The notes under the pieces: generated by a model
Database searches by the model: none
What the model saw: only the letters and a program-made list of their open reading frames with translations
What the model was told of the DNA's origin: nothing
Made by a program: the position numbers and the translations under genes
In this document: piece after piece, positions 24,505-35,440 of the stretch
How positions within the stretch are numbered: the first letter of the stretch is position 1
Layout: each line of letters starts with the position of its first letter
From: Chitinophagaceae bacterium
GTDB taxonomy: Bacteria; Bacteroidota; Bacteroidia; Chitinophagales; Chitinophagaceae
Length of the DNA stretch: 37,642 bases
Assembly (NCBI GenBank): GCA_004322425.1
Contig: SCVJ01000016.1
Coordinates: forward strand, 1 to 37,642
Reading direction: 5' to 3'

Positions 24505-25755
24505 TTATAAAATAGTATAATGTTTTAGTTTGAACCACTTTAAAAGCACTAAAATGAGGAGGGTTTCATAAATAACTTTATATCGAATGATGGCGCCCAA
24601 AAATGGCACCATATAACCTATCAAAACATAATTGAGAAGAGCAAATAAAACTAATCCAAGTAGAAAAGGATTCTGAAAAAGTTCAGGAAAGAATTTTTTA
24701 TTGAAGAGCAAAACGAAAATTAGCATTGCGAGCACAAGAATCGTTTCTATAAAAGCCATCAAATACAAAGGGTTTGATATTTCTGTTGGGTAGGGCCTTA
24801 AAAAACTATGGTTGATTGCGACTGGTAAAATAGAGGTATAACTTTTAAAATTAGGTTCCAACTGTTGTAATGGTAATCTTGAGCCGCCACTTAAATTTTG
24901 AAAACTCTCTTGCCTTTTTGCCATTTGCATCGGTAAGTTCAAATCATTGAACAACAAACTGCTGGCAAAAAATAAAGCAATCATTAAAAGTATTACAACA
25001 ATGAAAATGAAAGCGGTCTTTTTTGGAAATGAGTGTGATATACGCCAAAGTAATGCAACAGCAATTGCCAACATGGCTACAAAATTTCTAAAAATGAATA
25101 AGCCCAACCAGAAAATCAAAGCATAAAAAATATGTTTTTTAGTTTCAGTTTTTAAAAAAGAATAAAAATGAAAGAGGAAGCCCATCAGCATTAAAAACAC
25201 CAATCCGTCTTTACGAATTCCGCTTTCCCAAAATAACAGTGGAGGGAAAAAAAATACAATTAAAAATAAAAGACGGGAATTGTTTTCGTATTGTTTGATA
25301 AAAAGTTTATAAAGAAAATAATGCCCCCAGAAAATCAAAAAATTGAAAAATAAAACATTAATGTAGTACGAACCCCGGCTGAAAATATTGAAAATTGCCA
25401 ACAGCTTAATTAAAATATTATCCGCCAAATCTTTCCAATACGAATGATGAGCTGTGAAGAAACTCATCGTTTGGTTTTCCTGATAACCATATTGGAAAAT
25501 GGAGATAAAAAATTGAGCAGGTGATTGTATCAAAAGCTGAAATTCTGCCAACCCAGCTTGGTGCAGTTTCCATGTATCATCGCCTTTGTAAAGGTTTAAA
25601 AACAGATATCCGTAAGCGCAACCGGCAATTATTTTTGCAATAAAAGCAATGCTTAATTGAGAAAAATTTAGCATTGCTTTTTCTTTTTTGCTGTAGTAGT
25701 ATAAAATTCCCAGTAAAACAGAAGTATATAATATGAATAGCAGGATTTGCTCCAT
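24505..25755 (-). CDS. polytopic membrane protein, possible polysaccharide polymerase or EpsG-like
   Basis: From the ATG at 25755 the product is 416 residues with about ten hydrophobic helices. A loop holds GDDTWKLHQAG near 60, and another has PPLLFWESGIRKDGL near 175-190. Combinations of this Phe-Trp-x-Ser-Gly-x-x-Lys motif are seen in Bacteroidota membrane proteins grouped with EpsG or Wzy polymerases, but this is from memory and the function is unproven. The frame opens further, to a TTG at 25812 that overlaps the glycosyltransferase start. I prefer 25755, which begins directly with a helix. It is divergent from that glycosyltransferase by 57 bases, supporting a role in surface glycan assembly. 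Confidence 0.68.
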   Translation of the reverse strand: MEQILLFILYTSVLLGILYYYSKKEKAMLNFSQLSIAFIAKIIAGCAYGYLFLNLYKGDDTWKLHQAGLAEFQLLIQSPAQFFISIFQYGYQENQTMSFFTAHHSYWKDLADNILIKLLAIFNIFSRGSYYINVLFFNFLIFWGHYFLYKLFIKQYENNSRLLFLIVFFFPPLLFWESGIRKDGLVFLMLMGFLFHFYSFLKTETKKHIFYALIFWLGLFIFRNFVAMLAIAVALLWRISHSFPKKTAFIFIVVILLMIALFFASSLLFNDLNLPMQMAKRQESFQNLSGGSRLPLQQLEPNFKSYTSILPVAINHSFLRPYPTEISNPLYLMAFIETILVLAMLIFVLLFNKKFFPELFQNPFLLGLVLFALLNYVLIGYMVPFLGAIIRYKVIYETLLILVLLKWFKLKHYTIL

Positions 25756-25812
25756 CGGATTGAATAGATGAGAATTTCTTAATTTTCCAAAATTATCGAA
25801 ACGAAATTGCAA

Positions 25813-26994
25813 ATGAACCTCTCATTAATTTCAGCATCTAATCCCAATCGACGTATTGTGTTAACCGCAACTTGTGGTTGGTCGGTAATTAATTATCGAA
25901 AGGAAGTTGTGTTGTATTTATTAGAGCAGGGGTATGAGGTTCATATTATTGCTGGAGAAGATAAATTCCTGCAATCTTTAAAAGAAATGGGATGTTTTAT
26001 TCATGCCATTAAAATTACGAATCGAGGGAAAAATTTAATCCACGACTGCCAACTATTTTTTTCATTACTAAATATGTATAGAAAAATTAGGCCGGCTTTA
26101 ATTTTCCATTATTTTATAAAACCCAATATTTACGGCTCGATAGCAGCTTCTGTTTTAAAAATTCCATCCATTGCTGTTGTTGCAGGTTTGGGATATAGTT
26201 TCAGTAAAAACAATTGGTTGCAATATTGTGTGTTGAAGTTGTATCGATTGTCATTGCGCAGCAATTATAAAGTGTGGTTTCAAAATTCAGAAGACGCAGC
26301 ATATTTTTTGAGAAAGAAAATGGTTTCGAAAGAACAACTTACTATTATTCCTGGCGACGGAATTTGTACCAATACATTTAAACCTGTTTACAATAAGATG
26401 ACCGTTGCGAAACCTTTTACTTTTATTATGGCTGTTCGATTGTTAAAAAGTAAGGGAATCAATTATTATGTGAAAGCTGCAAAAATGTTGCAGGAAAAGG
26501 GCTATGAAGTGGAGTGTCAATTAATTGGTCCATTTGATATTAATCATCCCGATTCTATCTCAATGAATCAATTACAGGAATGGCAAAATAACGGTCCTAT
26601 TCATTATTGTGGATTTACAGAAAACATAAAAGCGTATTTGGCCAGCTGCGATTGTTTGGTTTTACCTACTTATTATCATGAGGGAACTCCTCGTTCTCTA
26701 ATGGAAGCTTGTAGCATGGGACTTCCAGTAATTGCTACTGATATTAAGGGATGTCGAGATATAATCCAAGATGGGTTTAACGGATATTTATGTACACCAA
26801 AAGATGAATTCGACCTATTTCATAAAATGGAAAAAATGTTGCTTTTACAACCCTCCGAGCGAATGGCTATGGGAACAAATGGCCGTAATAAAATGATTGA
26901 GGAATATGACATTAAAAAATTATTAATAATTTATCAGTCGGCAATTGACAGTTTTATTAATGAATCACAAGTAGAAAACATTCGAACTGCTTAG
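25813..26994 (+). CDS. GT4 family glycosyltransferase (bacillosamine/PglA-like)
   Basis: This 393-residue protein is a GT-B fold retaining glycosyltransferase. The N-terminal domain has HYFIKPNIYGSIAA at about 99-112, seen in undecaprenol-linked sugar transferases of the PglA/WbpT type. The C-terminal domain has the EX7E motif at 290-298 (EGTPRSLME) followed by ACSMGLPVIATDIKG. It probably adds a sugar to a lipid-linked intermediate at the cytoplasmic membrane; donor and acceptor are unknown. The frame begins with TTG at 25807, but ATG at 25813 is the more natural start. It is divergent from the polytopic polymerase-like protein and precedes purL. Confidence 0.87.
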   Translation: MNLSLISASNPNRRIVLTATCGWSVINYRKEVVLYLLEQGYEVHIIAGEDKFLQSLKEMGCFIHAIKITNRGKNLIHDCQLFFSLLNMYRKIRPALIFHYFIKPNIYGSIAASVLKIPSIAVVAGLGYSFSKNNWLQYCVLKLYRLSLRSNYKVWFQNSEDAAYFLRKKMVSKEQLTIIPGDGICTNTFKPVYNKMTVAKPFTFIMAVRLLKSKGINYYVKAAKMLQEKGYEVECQLIGPFDINHPDSISMNQLQEWQNNGPIHYCGFTENIKAYLASCDCLVLPTYYHEGTPRSLMEACSMGLPVIATDIKGCRDIIQDGFNGYLCTPKDEFDLFHKMEKMLLLQPSERMAMGTNGRNKMIEEYDIKKLLIIYQSAIDSFINESQVENIRTA

Positions 26995-27056
26995 CAGAAA
27001 AAATTAGTTTCAATTAACGGGTTTCATTTTAGGATATTCATATAGTTTTGCTGAGT

Positions 27057-29288
27057 ATGGAAATAACACACGAAACCGCTGAACAACTTCGACTTACAAA
27101 AGAAGAATTCGAACTCATCAAACAAAAATTAGGTCGCACTCCAAATTTTAATGAGTTATGTGCTTTTAGTGGAATGTGGAGTGAACATTGTAGTTATAAA
27201 AATTCCATAAAATGGTTAAAAACATTGCCAAGAGATGGAGGCCGAATGTTGGTAAAAGCTGGAGATGAAAATGCAGGATTGATGGATATTGGCGATGGAT
27301 TGGGCGTTGTTTTCAAAATTGAATCGCATAATCATCCTTCTGCAATTGAACCTTTTCAGGGAGCAGCAACGGGAGTTGGCGGTATTCACCGCGATATTTT
27401 TACAATGGGAGCAAGGCCTATCGCCTCATTAAATTCACTTCGTTTTGGAAATCTGGAAGAAGATAAAACACAACATTTATTGTCGGGAGTCGTACATGGC
27501 ATCGGGCATTATGGAAATTGTTTTGGTGTACCAACTGTTGGTGGCGAAATTTATTTTGACGAGTGTTATCACACCAATCCATTAGTCAACGCCATGAGTG
27601 TTGGAATTGTTAAAATTGGAGAAACCGTTTCTGCAACTGCAAAAGGAACTGGAAATCCTGTAATGTATGTGGGAAGTGCAACCGGAAAAGATGGAATTGG
27701 AGGAGCCTCTTTTGCATCTGCAAATATTACTGAAGAAAGTACACAAGATTTGCCAGCAGTTCAAGTGGGTGATCCATTTCAGGAAAAGAAGTTATTAGAA
27801 GCTTGCTTGGAAGTAATTCAAACGGGAGCAATTGTGGGAATGCAAGATATGGGTGCAGCAGGAATTATTTGTTCTACTTCGGAGATGAGTGCAAAAGGAG
27901 AAGTAGGTATGCGCATCGATTTAGAAAAAATTCCCACACGACAAAATAATTTAAAAGCTTGGGAATTGTTGCTAAGTGAAAGTCAGGAAAGAATGTTGCT
28001 GGTGGCAGAAAAAGGGAGAGAAGATGAAGTAACTCGCATTTTCGAAAAATGGGATTTACCCTGTTCGGTAATTGGCGAAGTAACTAATGGTGGCCAACTT
28101 GATTTTTATTTAAATGGAATATTAGAAGCTTCTTTACCAGCTTATGATTTAGTATTGGGAGGAGGCGCACCACAATATGAAAGAGAATTTACTGAACCCT
28201 CTTATTTTTCAGAAATAAAAAAATTCAATCAAAACTTAATTTCAGTTCCTCAAGATTTAAAAGCTGTTGCTGAAAAAATAATTCAACTTCCATCAATAGC
28301 ATCAAAACGTTGGATTTACAATCAATATGATAGTATGGTGGGAACCAACAATACGAACACAAATGCTCCCAGCGATGCAGCTATCGTTATTGTAAAAGGA
28401 ACTTCAAAAGCTCTTGCCATTACAACTGATTGTAATAGTCGATATGTTTTTGCAGATCCATACAAAGGTGCTATGATAGCAGTGAGTGAAGCAGCAAGAA
28501 ATATTGTTTGCAGCGGAGGGCTACCAATTGGTGTTACCAATTGTTTGAATTTTGGGAATCCCTTTAATCCCGAAGTTTATTTTCAATTTGTTCATGCAAT
28601 ACAAGGCATGGGAGAAGCATGTAAAAAATTTAATACTCCAGTTACGGGTGGCAATGTTAGTTTCTACAACCAAAACCCCGACGGTCCTGTTTTTCCAACC
28701 CCCACCATCGGAATGGTTGGTTTATTGGAAAATGTTGAAAATAAAATGACTCTCGATTTTAAATCAAGTGGAAATGTTATTTATTTATTAGGAACAGTGA
28801 ATGAGGATTTGGGTTGCTCACAATATGTAACTAAGATTCTGAATGTAGAATATTCCTCAGCTCCCTATTTTAATTTAGATGAAGAATATGAATTACAACA
28901 AGTACTAACTATTTTAATTTCAAAAAAAGTTGTTGAGTCAGCACATGATGTGAGTGAAGGTGGACTGTTTGTTACTTTGTGTGAAAGCGGATTTAACCGT
29001 CAATTGGGTTTTGCCATTGAAACAAAAGAGTCGATTCGTAAAGATGCTTATTTATTTGGCGAAGGACAAAGCCGTGTGGTAGTAACGGTTGCAGCAGAAA
29101 AGATAGAATCCTTTGAGCAAATGATTGGTGAATTGCCACATGAAAGAATTGGCATTGTAACCAGCGGTGAAATATTAATTGATGAAGATTTTTGGGGATC
29201 GATAGATACTTGGAAAGAAAAATATGATACAGTCATTGAAAAGTATTTATCCAACGAAGAATCTGGAGATGCATTAACAGCAATTTGA
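27057..29288 (+). CDS. purL: phosphoribosylformylglycinamidine synthase, PurL subunit
   Basis: The 743-residue protein is the small-type PurL of the PurL/PurQ/PurS system: it opens ME-x-T-H-E and carries FSGMWSEHCSYKNS near 36-50, a GIGGASFASANI segment near 220-230 and GG(N)VSFYNQ near 545-552. It converts FGAR to FGAM using ATP and ammonia supplied by PurQ. The frame also allows TTG at 27048, but ATG at 27057 fits. A TAGTTTTG at 27043-27050 could be a -7 element very close to the start, without a -33. hldD follows after one base. Confidence 0.94.
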   Translation: MEITHETAEQLRLTKEEFELIKQKLGRTPNFNELCAFSGMWSEHCSYKNSIKWLKTLPRDGGRMLVKAGDENAGLMDIGDGLGVVFKIESHNHPSAIEPFQGAATGVGGIHRDIFTMGARPIASLNSLRFGNLEEDKTQHLLSGVVHGIGHYGNCFGVPTVGGEIYFDECYHTNPLVNAMSVGIVKIGETVSATAKGTGNPVMYVGSATGKDGIGGASFASANITEESTQDLPAVQVGDPFQEKKLLEACLEVIQTGAIVGMQDMGAAGIICSTSEMSAKGEVGMRIDLEKIPTRQNNLKAWELLLSESQERMLLVAEKGREDEVTRIFEKWDLPCSVIGEVTNGGQLDFYLNGILEASLPAYDLVLGGGAPQYEREFTEPSYFSEIKKFNQNLISVPQDLKAVAEKIIQLPSIASKRWIYNQYDSMVGTNNTNTNAPSDAAIVIVKGTSKALAITTDCNSRYVFADPYKGAMIAVSEAARNIVCSGGLPIGVTNCLNFGNPFNPEVYFQFVHAIQGMGEACKKFNTPVTGGNVSFYNQNPDGPVFPTPTIGMVGLLENVENKMTLDFKSSGNVIYLLGTVNEDLGCSQYVTKILNVEYSSAPYFNLDEEYELQQVLTILISKKVVESAHDVSEGGLFVTLCESGFNRQLGFAIETKESIRKDAYLFGEGQSRVVVTVAAEKIESFEQMIGELPHERIGIVTSGEILIDEDFWGSIDTWKEKYDTVIEKYLSNEESGDALTAI

Positions 29289-29289
29289 T

Positions 29290-30270
29290 TTGGAAAAAAC
29301 TTCAACAATATTAGTTACAGGAGCTGCCGGTTTCATCGGCAGTTGTATGGTGAGTTATTTAAACCAACAAGGATTTTACCATATTATTATTGTGGATGAA
29401 TTTGAGACGGAATCAAAAATTCAAAATTATTGCAACAAAAATATATTACATAAAGTACATCGGAATGAACTTTATGATTGGTTAAAAAATAACCCAATTG
29501 AAATTGGATTTGTTTTTCATTTAGGTGCCAGAACCGATACCACTGAATTTAATTATGCCATTCATGAAGAATTGAATGTGGAATATTCTAAAAAAGTATG
29601 GAATTATTGTGTCGAAAAAAGCATTCCGCTTGTTTATGCCTCATCGGCTGCCACCTATGGTGGAGGCGAGTTAGGGTATCAAGATGATCACGATTTTGTT
29701 GAAAAATTACAACCCCTCAATCCATATGGAATCTCAAAAAATGAATTTGATAAATGGGTTTTGATACAAAAATCACAACCTCCATTTTGGGCGGGTTTAA
29801 AATTTTTTAATGTGTACGGTCCTAATGAATATCATAAAGGAAGAATGGCGAGTGTTGTATTTCATGCATTTGAGCAAATTAAAAATTTCGGAAAAGTGAA
29901 ATTGTTTAAATCGCATCATACTGATTTTAAAGATGGCGAACAGCTTCGCGATTTTATTTATGTCATGGATGTAGTGAATATTTGTTTTTGGATGATGGAA
30001 AATAGGCCAACCAATGGATTATACAATGTTGGTTCCGGAAAAGCGCGAACCTTTAACGATTTGGTTGCTGAAATATTTAAAAATTTGGATACCAAAGAAA
30101 TAATTGAATATGTAAATACTCCAGAAGATATTCGAGATAGATATCAATATTTTACGGAAGCATCAATGGCGAAACTTAAAAATGCTGGATATAAGAATGA
30201 GTTTCATTCTTTGGAAGAAGGTGTAAAATCGTACATCAAGAATTTTTTAAAAGTTAGAAGCTATTATTAA
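29290..30270 (+). CDS. hldD: ADP-L-glycero-D-manno-heptose 6-epimerase
   Basis: This 326-residue short-chain dehydrogenase has an N-terminal NAD motif GAAGFIGS at 11-18, the catalytic Ser region SSAATYG at 118-124, Tyr146 and Lys150 in NPYGISK, and a late GKARTFND segment. HldD epimerises ADP-D,D-heptose to ADP-L,D-heptose for the LPS inner core. The start is TTG at 29290, one base after the purL stop. No ATG lies upstream in frame, and the first internal Met is at residue 20, inside the NAD fold, so TTG is required. This implies translational coupling to purL. The stop shares TTAA with the convergent amidohydrolase gene. Confidence 0.92.
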   Translation: MEKTSTILVTGAAGFIGSCMVSYLNQQGFYHIIIVDEFETESKIQNYCNKNILHKVHRNELYDWLKNNPIEIGFVFHLGARTDTTEFNYAIHEELNVEYSKKVWNYCVEKSIPLVYASSAATYGGGELGYQDDHDFVEKLQPLNPYGISKNEFDKWVLIQKSQPPFWAGLKFFNVYGPNEYHKGRMASVVFHAFEQIKNFGKVKLFKSHHTDFKDGEQLRDFIYVMDVVNICFWMMENRPTNGLYNVGSGKARTFNDLVAEIFKNLDTKEIIEYVNTPEDIRDRYQYFTEASMAKLKNAGYKNEFHSLEEGVKSYIKNFLKVRSYY

Positions 30271-31544
30271 TTTTTATATACTTTCCCGTCCTTCATTACA
30301 AAAACAATTTTACCGAAAGCTTGAGTGTCAATTAGTGGATTGCCATCCATTGCAACTATATCGGCAAGTTTCCCAGCTTCGATACTTCCCAACTGGTTTT
30401 TCATTCCAAGCAAATCAGCGGCATTTATTGTTGCTGCTTTAATAGCATCCATCACGGGCATTCCGGCTTCTGTCATATAAATAAATTCTTTCCAGTTGAG
30501 TCCATGTTTATATACGCCACCATCCGTCCCAAAAGCAATTTTTACTCCAGCCGTATAAGCTTTTGCAAAAGTGTTTTTTAATTGTGGTCCAATGGCGATG
30601 GCTTTAACAGCAATTATTTCTGGAAAAAATCCTTGTTTTTTTGCAGAATCTGTTACTGCTTGCCCAGCAGTTAATGTTGGAACATACCAAGTGCCATATT
30701 TTTTGAAAAGTTCAATAGCTTCATCATCCATCAAACTTCCATGTTCAATTGAATGAACACCAGCTCGAATGGCACGTTTTATTCCTTCTGCTCCATGAGC
30801 ATGCGCAGCAACTTTCATATCATAATCTTTGGCTGTTTCCACAATAGCTTTTATTTCTTCTTCTGTTAATTGCGGATTACTTCCATTTTTTGCAACACTT
30901 AAAACACCACCTGTTGCTGTAATTTTTATTAAATCCGATCCATTTTTATATCGCTGCCGAACAGCCTTTCTTCCATCTTCGGAACTATTTACAACTCCAT
31001 CATTTGGGCCGGGATCGCCCATCAAATCTTGTCGATAGCCATTAGTTGGATCTGCATGTCCGCCAGTGGAAGCAATACTTTTTCCTGCCGTAAAAATTCT
31101 GGGACCGGTTACTAAATTTTTATTTATGGCATTGCGAAGTGAAATATTTACGCCACTTCCCCCCATATCTCTTACTGATGTAAAACCAGCATTTAATGTG
31201 GTTGCGGCAAACACGGTTGATTCAAAAGCAATATCGGATGGGTTTTGAATAAATTCATTTAAATAACGATTTGGATTTTGTTCGCTTTCAATATGAACGT
31301 GCATATCAATCCAACCTGGAGTTACTGTTTTTGTTTTTAGGTTAATTGTTTTATCGTTCACCGCTGGCTTTACATAACCAACTTCTACTGAAACAATTTT
31401 ATTCTTTTCAATAATAATGGTCATTTCTTTTTTAGGAAGGTTGGAAACGCCGTCAATCAAATTGCCGCACCAGATATATGTTTTTTGCGTAGATGCAACC
31501 AAGTAAAAACAAAGGGAAATGGTAATTGTAAAAAAATATTTCAT
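30267..31544 (-). CDS. secreted amidohydrolase (imidazolonepropionase-like)
   Basis: From the ATG at 31544 the product is 425 residues. A signal peptide (about 1-19, ending VASTQ) is followed by an amidohydrolase TIM barrel: metal motif PGWIDMHVH near 78-86, a probable carboxylated or bridging Lys in LIKITATGG near 205-212, His ligands in AAHAHG and SIEHG, and Asp in FGTDGG near 343-348. The family hydrolyses peptides, cyclic amides or related compounds; the substrate here is unknown. An ATG two codons earlier (31550) is possible. It converges on hldD and shares four bases with its stop. Confidence 0.87.
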   Translation of the reverse strand: MKYFFTITISLCFYLVASTQKTYIWCGNLIDGVSNLPKKEMTIIIEKNKIVSVEVGYVKPAVNDKTINLKTKTVTPGWIDMHVHIESEQNPNRYLNEFIQNPSDIAFESTVFAATTLNAGFTSVRDMGGSGVNISLRNAINKNLVTGPRIFTAGKSIASTGGHADPTNGYRQDLMGDPGPNDGVVNSSEDGRKAVRQRYKNGSDLIKITATGGVLSVAKNGSNPQLTEEEIKAIVETAKDYDMKVAAHAHGAEGIKRAIRAGVHSIEHGSLMDDEAIELFKKYGTWYVPTLTAGQAVTDSAKKQGFFPEIIAVKAIAIGPQLKNTFAKAYTAGVKIAFGTDGGVYKHGLNWKEFIYMTEAGMPVMDAIKAATINAADLLGMKNQLGSIEAGKLADIVAMDGNPLIDTQAFGKIVFVMKDGKVYKN

Positions 31545-31630
31545 AAACATAAATTAAGCACTAAATATAGTGGATTGACAATAAAAATTTAAAAGGCATT
31601 AATTTTTTTCAATAAAAGTGAACGATATTT

Positions 31631-31659
31631 TTTGTCTTAAGAAAATACAGTTATTTTTG
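31631..31659 (+). promoter_or_regulatory. Bacteroidota-type promoter for pyrG
   Basis: TTTG (31631-31634), 17 bases, TATTTTTG (31652-31659). It would initiate near 31666, leaving a leader of about 130 bases before the pyrG ATG. Confidence 0.65.
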
Positions 31660-31697
31660 CCCGACCTTTCGGAAATCAGTATTTCTTCCGCCGGTCA

Positions 31698-31775
31698 TTT
31701 GAAAGTGACTTATTTCAAAATTAATTGTAGAGCTTGATTGACTTTTTTGAGCAAGTGATAAAATAAAAACTTGCT
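31698..31775 (+). promoter_or_regulatory. pyrG leader with two hairpins
   Basis: The predicted leader contains TTTGAAA (31698-31704) pairing with TTTCAAA (31713-31719), and AGCAAGT (31750-31756) pairing with ACTTGCT (31769-31775) around a 12-base loop. The rest of the 246-base gap from 31551 to 31796 shows no open frame. The pairings are only seven base pairs each and could arise by chance; if real they could control pyrG by attenuation or translation. Confidence 0.35.
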
Positions 31776-31781
31776 ATGTAA

Positions 31782-33446
<1,665 letters not shown>

Positions 33447-33549
33447 TGGTTTTTGGATAACTTCATCCTTCTCTTTTATTAATAATTTGATGTTCATAAT
33501 TTAAGGATTGTGATGGCTCATTAACCCCATTCGCTAACAGCTATTATCT

Positions 33550-33557
33550 TATCTTTG
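33550..33557 (+). promoter_or_regulatory. -7 element for yidC
   Basis: TATCTTTG is a perfect TAnnTTTG 22 bases before the yidC ATG, predicting a leader of about 16 bases. No TTG is present at the usual -33 distance. Confidence 0.55.
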
Positions 33558-33579
33558 CCCTCTTTAAAATTTAAGTAAA

Positions 33580-35418
33580 ATGAATTTTGATCGTAATACA
33601 ATTTTTGGATTTTTAGTTTTAGCAACCTTGCTTTTTGGGTATTTTTATTTTACCAATAAAGAACAGGCGGCATTGAATCGTCAACAAATCATTCGCGATT
33701 CGATTGCTAATACCAACAGACCTCTTCCCAAAATAGCGATCACTAAAAACGAGGAAGACAGTATTGCAACAGTTATTAATATAGCAGCTGCCGGCGATTT
33801 TAAAAACGCAGGCACCGGAGTAGAGAAATTGACTATTGTAGAAAATGAAGTTTTTAAAATTGCTTTTACAAATTTGGGTGGCCAACCGAAATGGATTGAA
33901 CTTAAAAATTTTAAAACAAAAGAAGGCCAACTTGTAAAACTTGCGGCAACTTCTTTCGATAAATTAGATTATTCAATCAACACAACTTCCAATCAAACTT
34001 CGCGAATAGCTAATTTGTATTTTACATCAAGTGAAGTTGTTAATAATAGTGACGGAAGCAAATCTTTATCATTTACACTTGCTTCGGATAATATTGAAAA
34101 TGCAGCTTCGATTGTCCATCAGTTTACAGTAAAACCAAATGAGTACATGCTCGGATTTGATTTGCAACTCAATGGAGCCAACCATTTGCTTACGGGTGAG
34201 GTATTGAATTTGGAATGGAAATATCGTGCTGTGAATCAAGAAGGTGATTTGAAATATGAACGGGTGAACACACAATTAGGGTATTCAATGAACGGTGAGT
34301 TTGACTATCACACCATTGGAAGAAAAACGGATGTAACCTTTGAAAACAATGTCCAGTGGTTGGGTTTACGTCAACGATTTTTCAATACCATTCTTGTTGC
34401 CAAAAATAATTTTACCGATGGAAAAATTGAATGGAATACACCAAATGATTCGTTAACTGTAGTTCAGTCGACAGCAAATATGCAATTGAAAGCAATTGGC
34501 GAATCCGTTAAAATTCCATTATCTATTTTTTATGGCCCAGCCGATTACCAAATACTTAAATCGTACAATGCTGAAATGAGTAGTTTGGTAAACTTGGGCC
34601 AAGGAATTTATGCGTTCGTAAGTCCGATTAATAAATATATAGTGTTACCCGTTTTTGATTTTTGTATGAAACTAGTTAACAGCTACGGAATGGCCATTTT
34701 GCTGCTTACAGTTTTTATTCGATTAATCACTTCTCCATTGATGTATCCTGGTTATAAAACCAGTGCGCAAATGAAAATATTGCGCCCAGATTTAGCTAAA
34801 CTAAAAGAAAAATTTCCGGATCAGCAACAATTTTCAATGGAGCAAATGAAGTTTATGCGAGAGGCTGGCGTTAATCAATTTGCAGGATGTCTTCCGGGTT
34901 TATTGCAGATACCTATTTTCTTTGCGTTGTACAGTTTTTTTAATGCCCATGTTGATTTGCGCGGTGAAAATTTTCTTTGGGCAAGAGACTTGTCTGCATA
35001 CGATTCCATTTTTGATTTTGGAACTATTCCATTGATTAGCTCTATCTACGGCAATCATATTAGTTTGTTTACAATTACTGCTTGTGCTACTAGTTTTCTA
35101 ATTTCAATTTATAGTATGAGTGCAACACCGGATCAAAACAATCCCGTGTTAAAGTACATGCCGTATATTTTCCCAGTGTTCTTATTATTTATTTTCAATA
35201 GCTTACCTTCTGCATTAACTTGGTATTATACAGTTTCAAACGTAATTACTTTGGGGCTTCAATTTGTGATTCAAAAATTTATTATTGATCACGATAAATT
35301 GATTTTAAAAATAGAAGAGAGCAGAAAGAAGCCCAAGAAAAAATCGAAGTGGCAAGAACAAATGGAAAAAGTTCAAGAACAACAAAAAAAGCTGAAAGAG
35401 ACGCAAAGCAAGCGCTAA
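33580..35418 (+). CDS. yidC: membrane protein insertase YidC
   Basis: The 612-residue protein has an N-terminal helix (about 8-25), a large periplasmic domain (about 60-355) and the conserved insertase core with five helices from about 365. Core features include the positively charged groove residue in VFIRLITSPLMYP and the CLPGLLQIPIFFALYSFF helix near 445. A Lys/Gln-rich tail of about 35 residues is predicted to bind ribosomes or rRNA. YidC inserts membrane proteins with or without SecYEG. The next gene starts 22 bases on and may share the message. Confidence 0.95.
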   Translation: MNFDRNTIFGFLVLATLLFGYFYFTNKEQAALNRQQIIRDSIANTNRPLPKIAITKNEEDSIATVINIAAAGDFKNAGTGVEKLTIVENEVFKIAFTNLGGQPKWIELKNFKTKEGQLVKLAATSFDKLDYSINTTSNQTSRIANLYFTSSEVVNNSDGSKSLSFTLASDNIENAASIVHQFTVKPNEYMLGFDLQLNGANHLLTGEVLNLEWKYRAVNQEGDLKYERVNTQLGYSMNGEFDYHTIGRKTDVTFENNVQWLGLRQRFFNTILVAKNNFTDGKIEWNTPNDSLTVVQSTANMQLKAIGESVKIPLSIFYGPADYQILKSYNAEMSSLVNLGQGIYAFVSPINKYIVLPVFDFCMKLVNSYGMAILLLTVFIRLITSPLMYPGYKTSAQMKILRPDLAKLKEKFPDQQQFSMEQMKFMREAGVNQFAGCLPGLLQIPIFFALYSFFNAHVDLRGENFLWARDLSAYDSIFDFGTIPLISSIYGNHISLFTITACATSFLISIYSMSATPDQNNPVLKYMPYIFPVFLLFIFNSLPSALTWYYTVSNVITLGLQFVIQKFIIDHDKLILKIEESRKKPKKKSKWQEQMEKVQEQQKKLKETQSKR

Positions 35419-35440
35419 TAGAGTTTAAAATAGAGGCGAT

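Noticed and set aside
33447-33549. Possible terminator after pyrG (GGAT/ATCC)
   Set aside because: Only four base pairs and no T tract directly after the stem.
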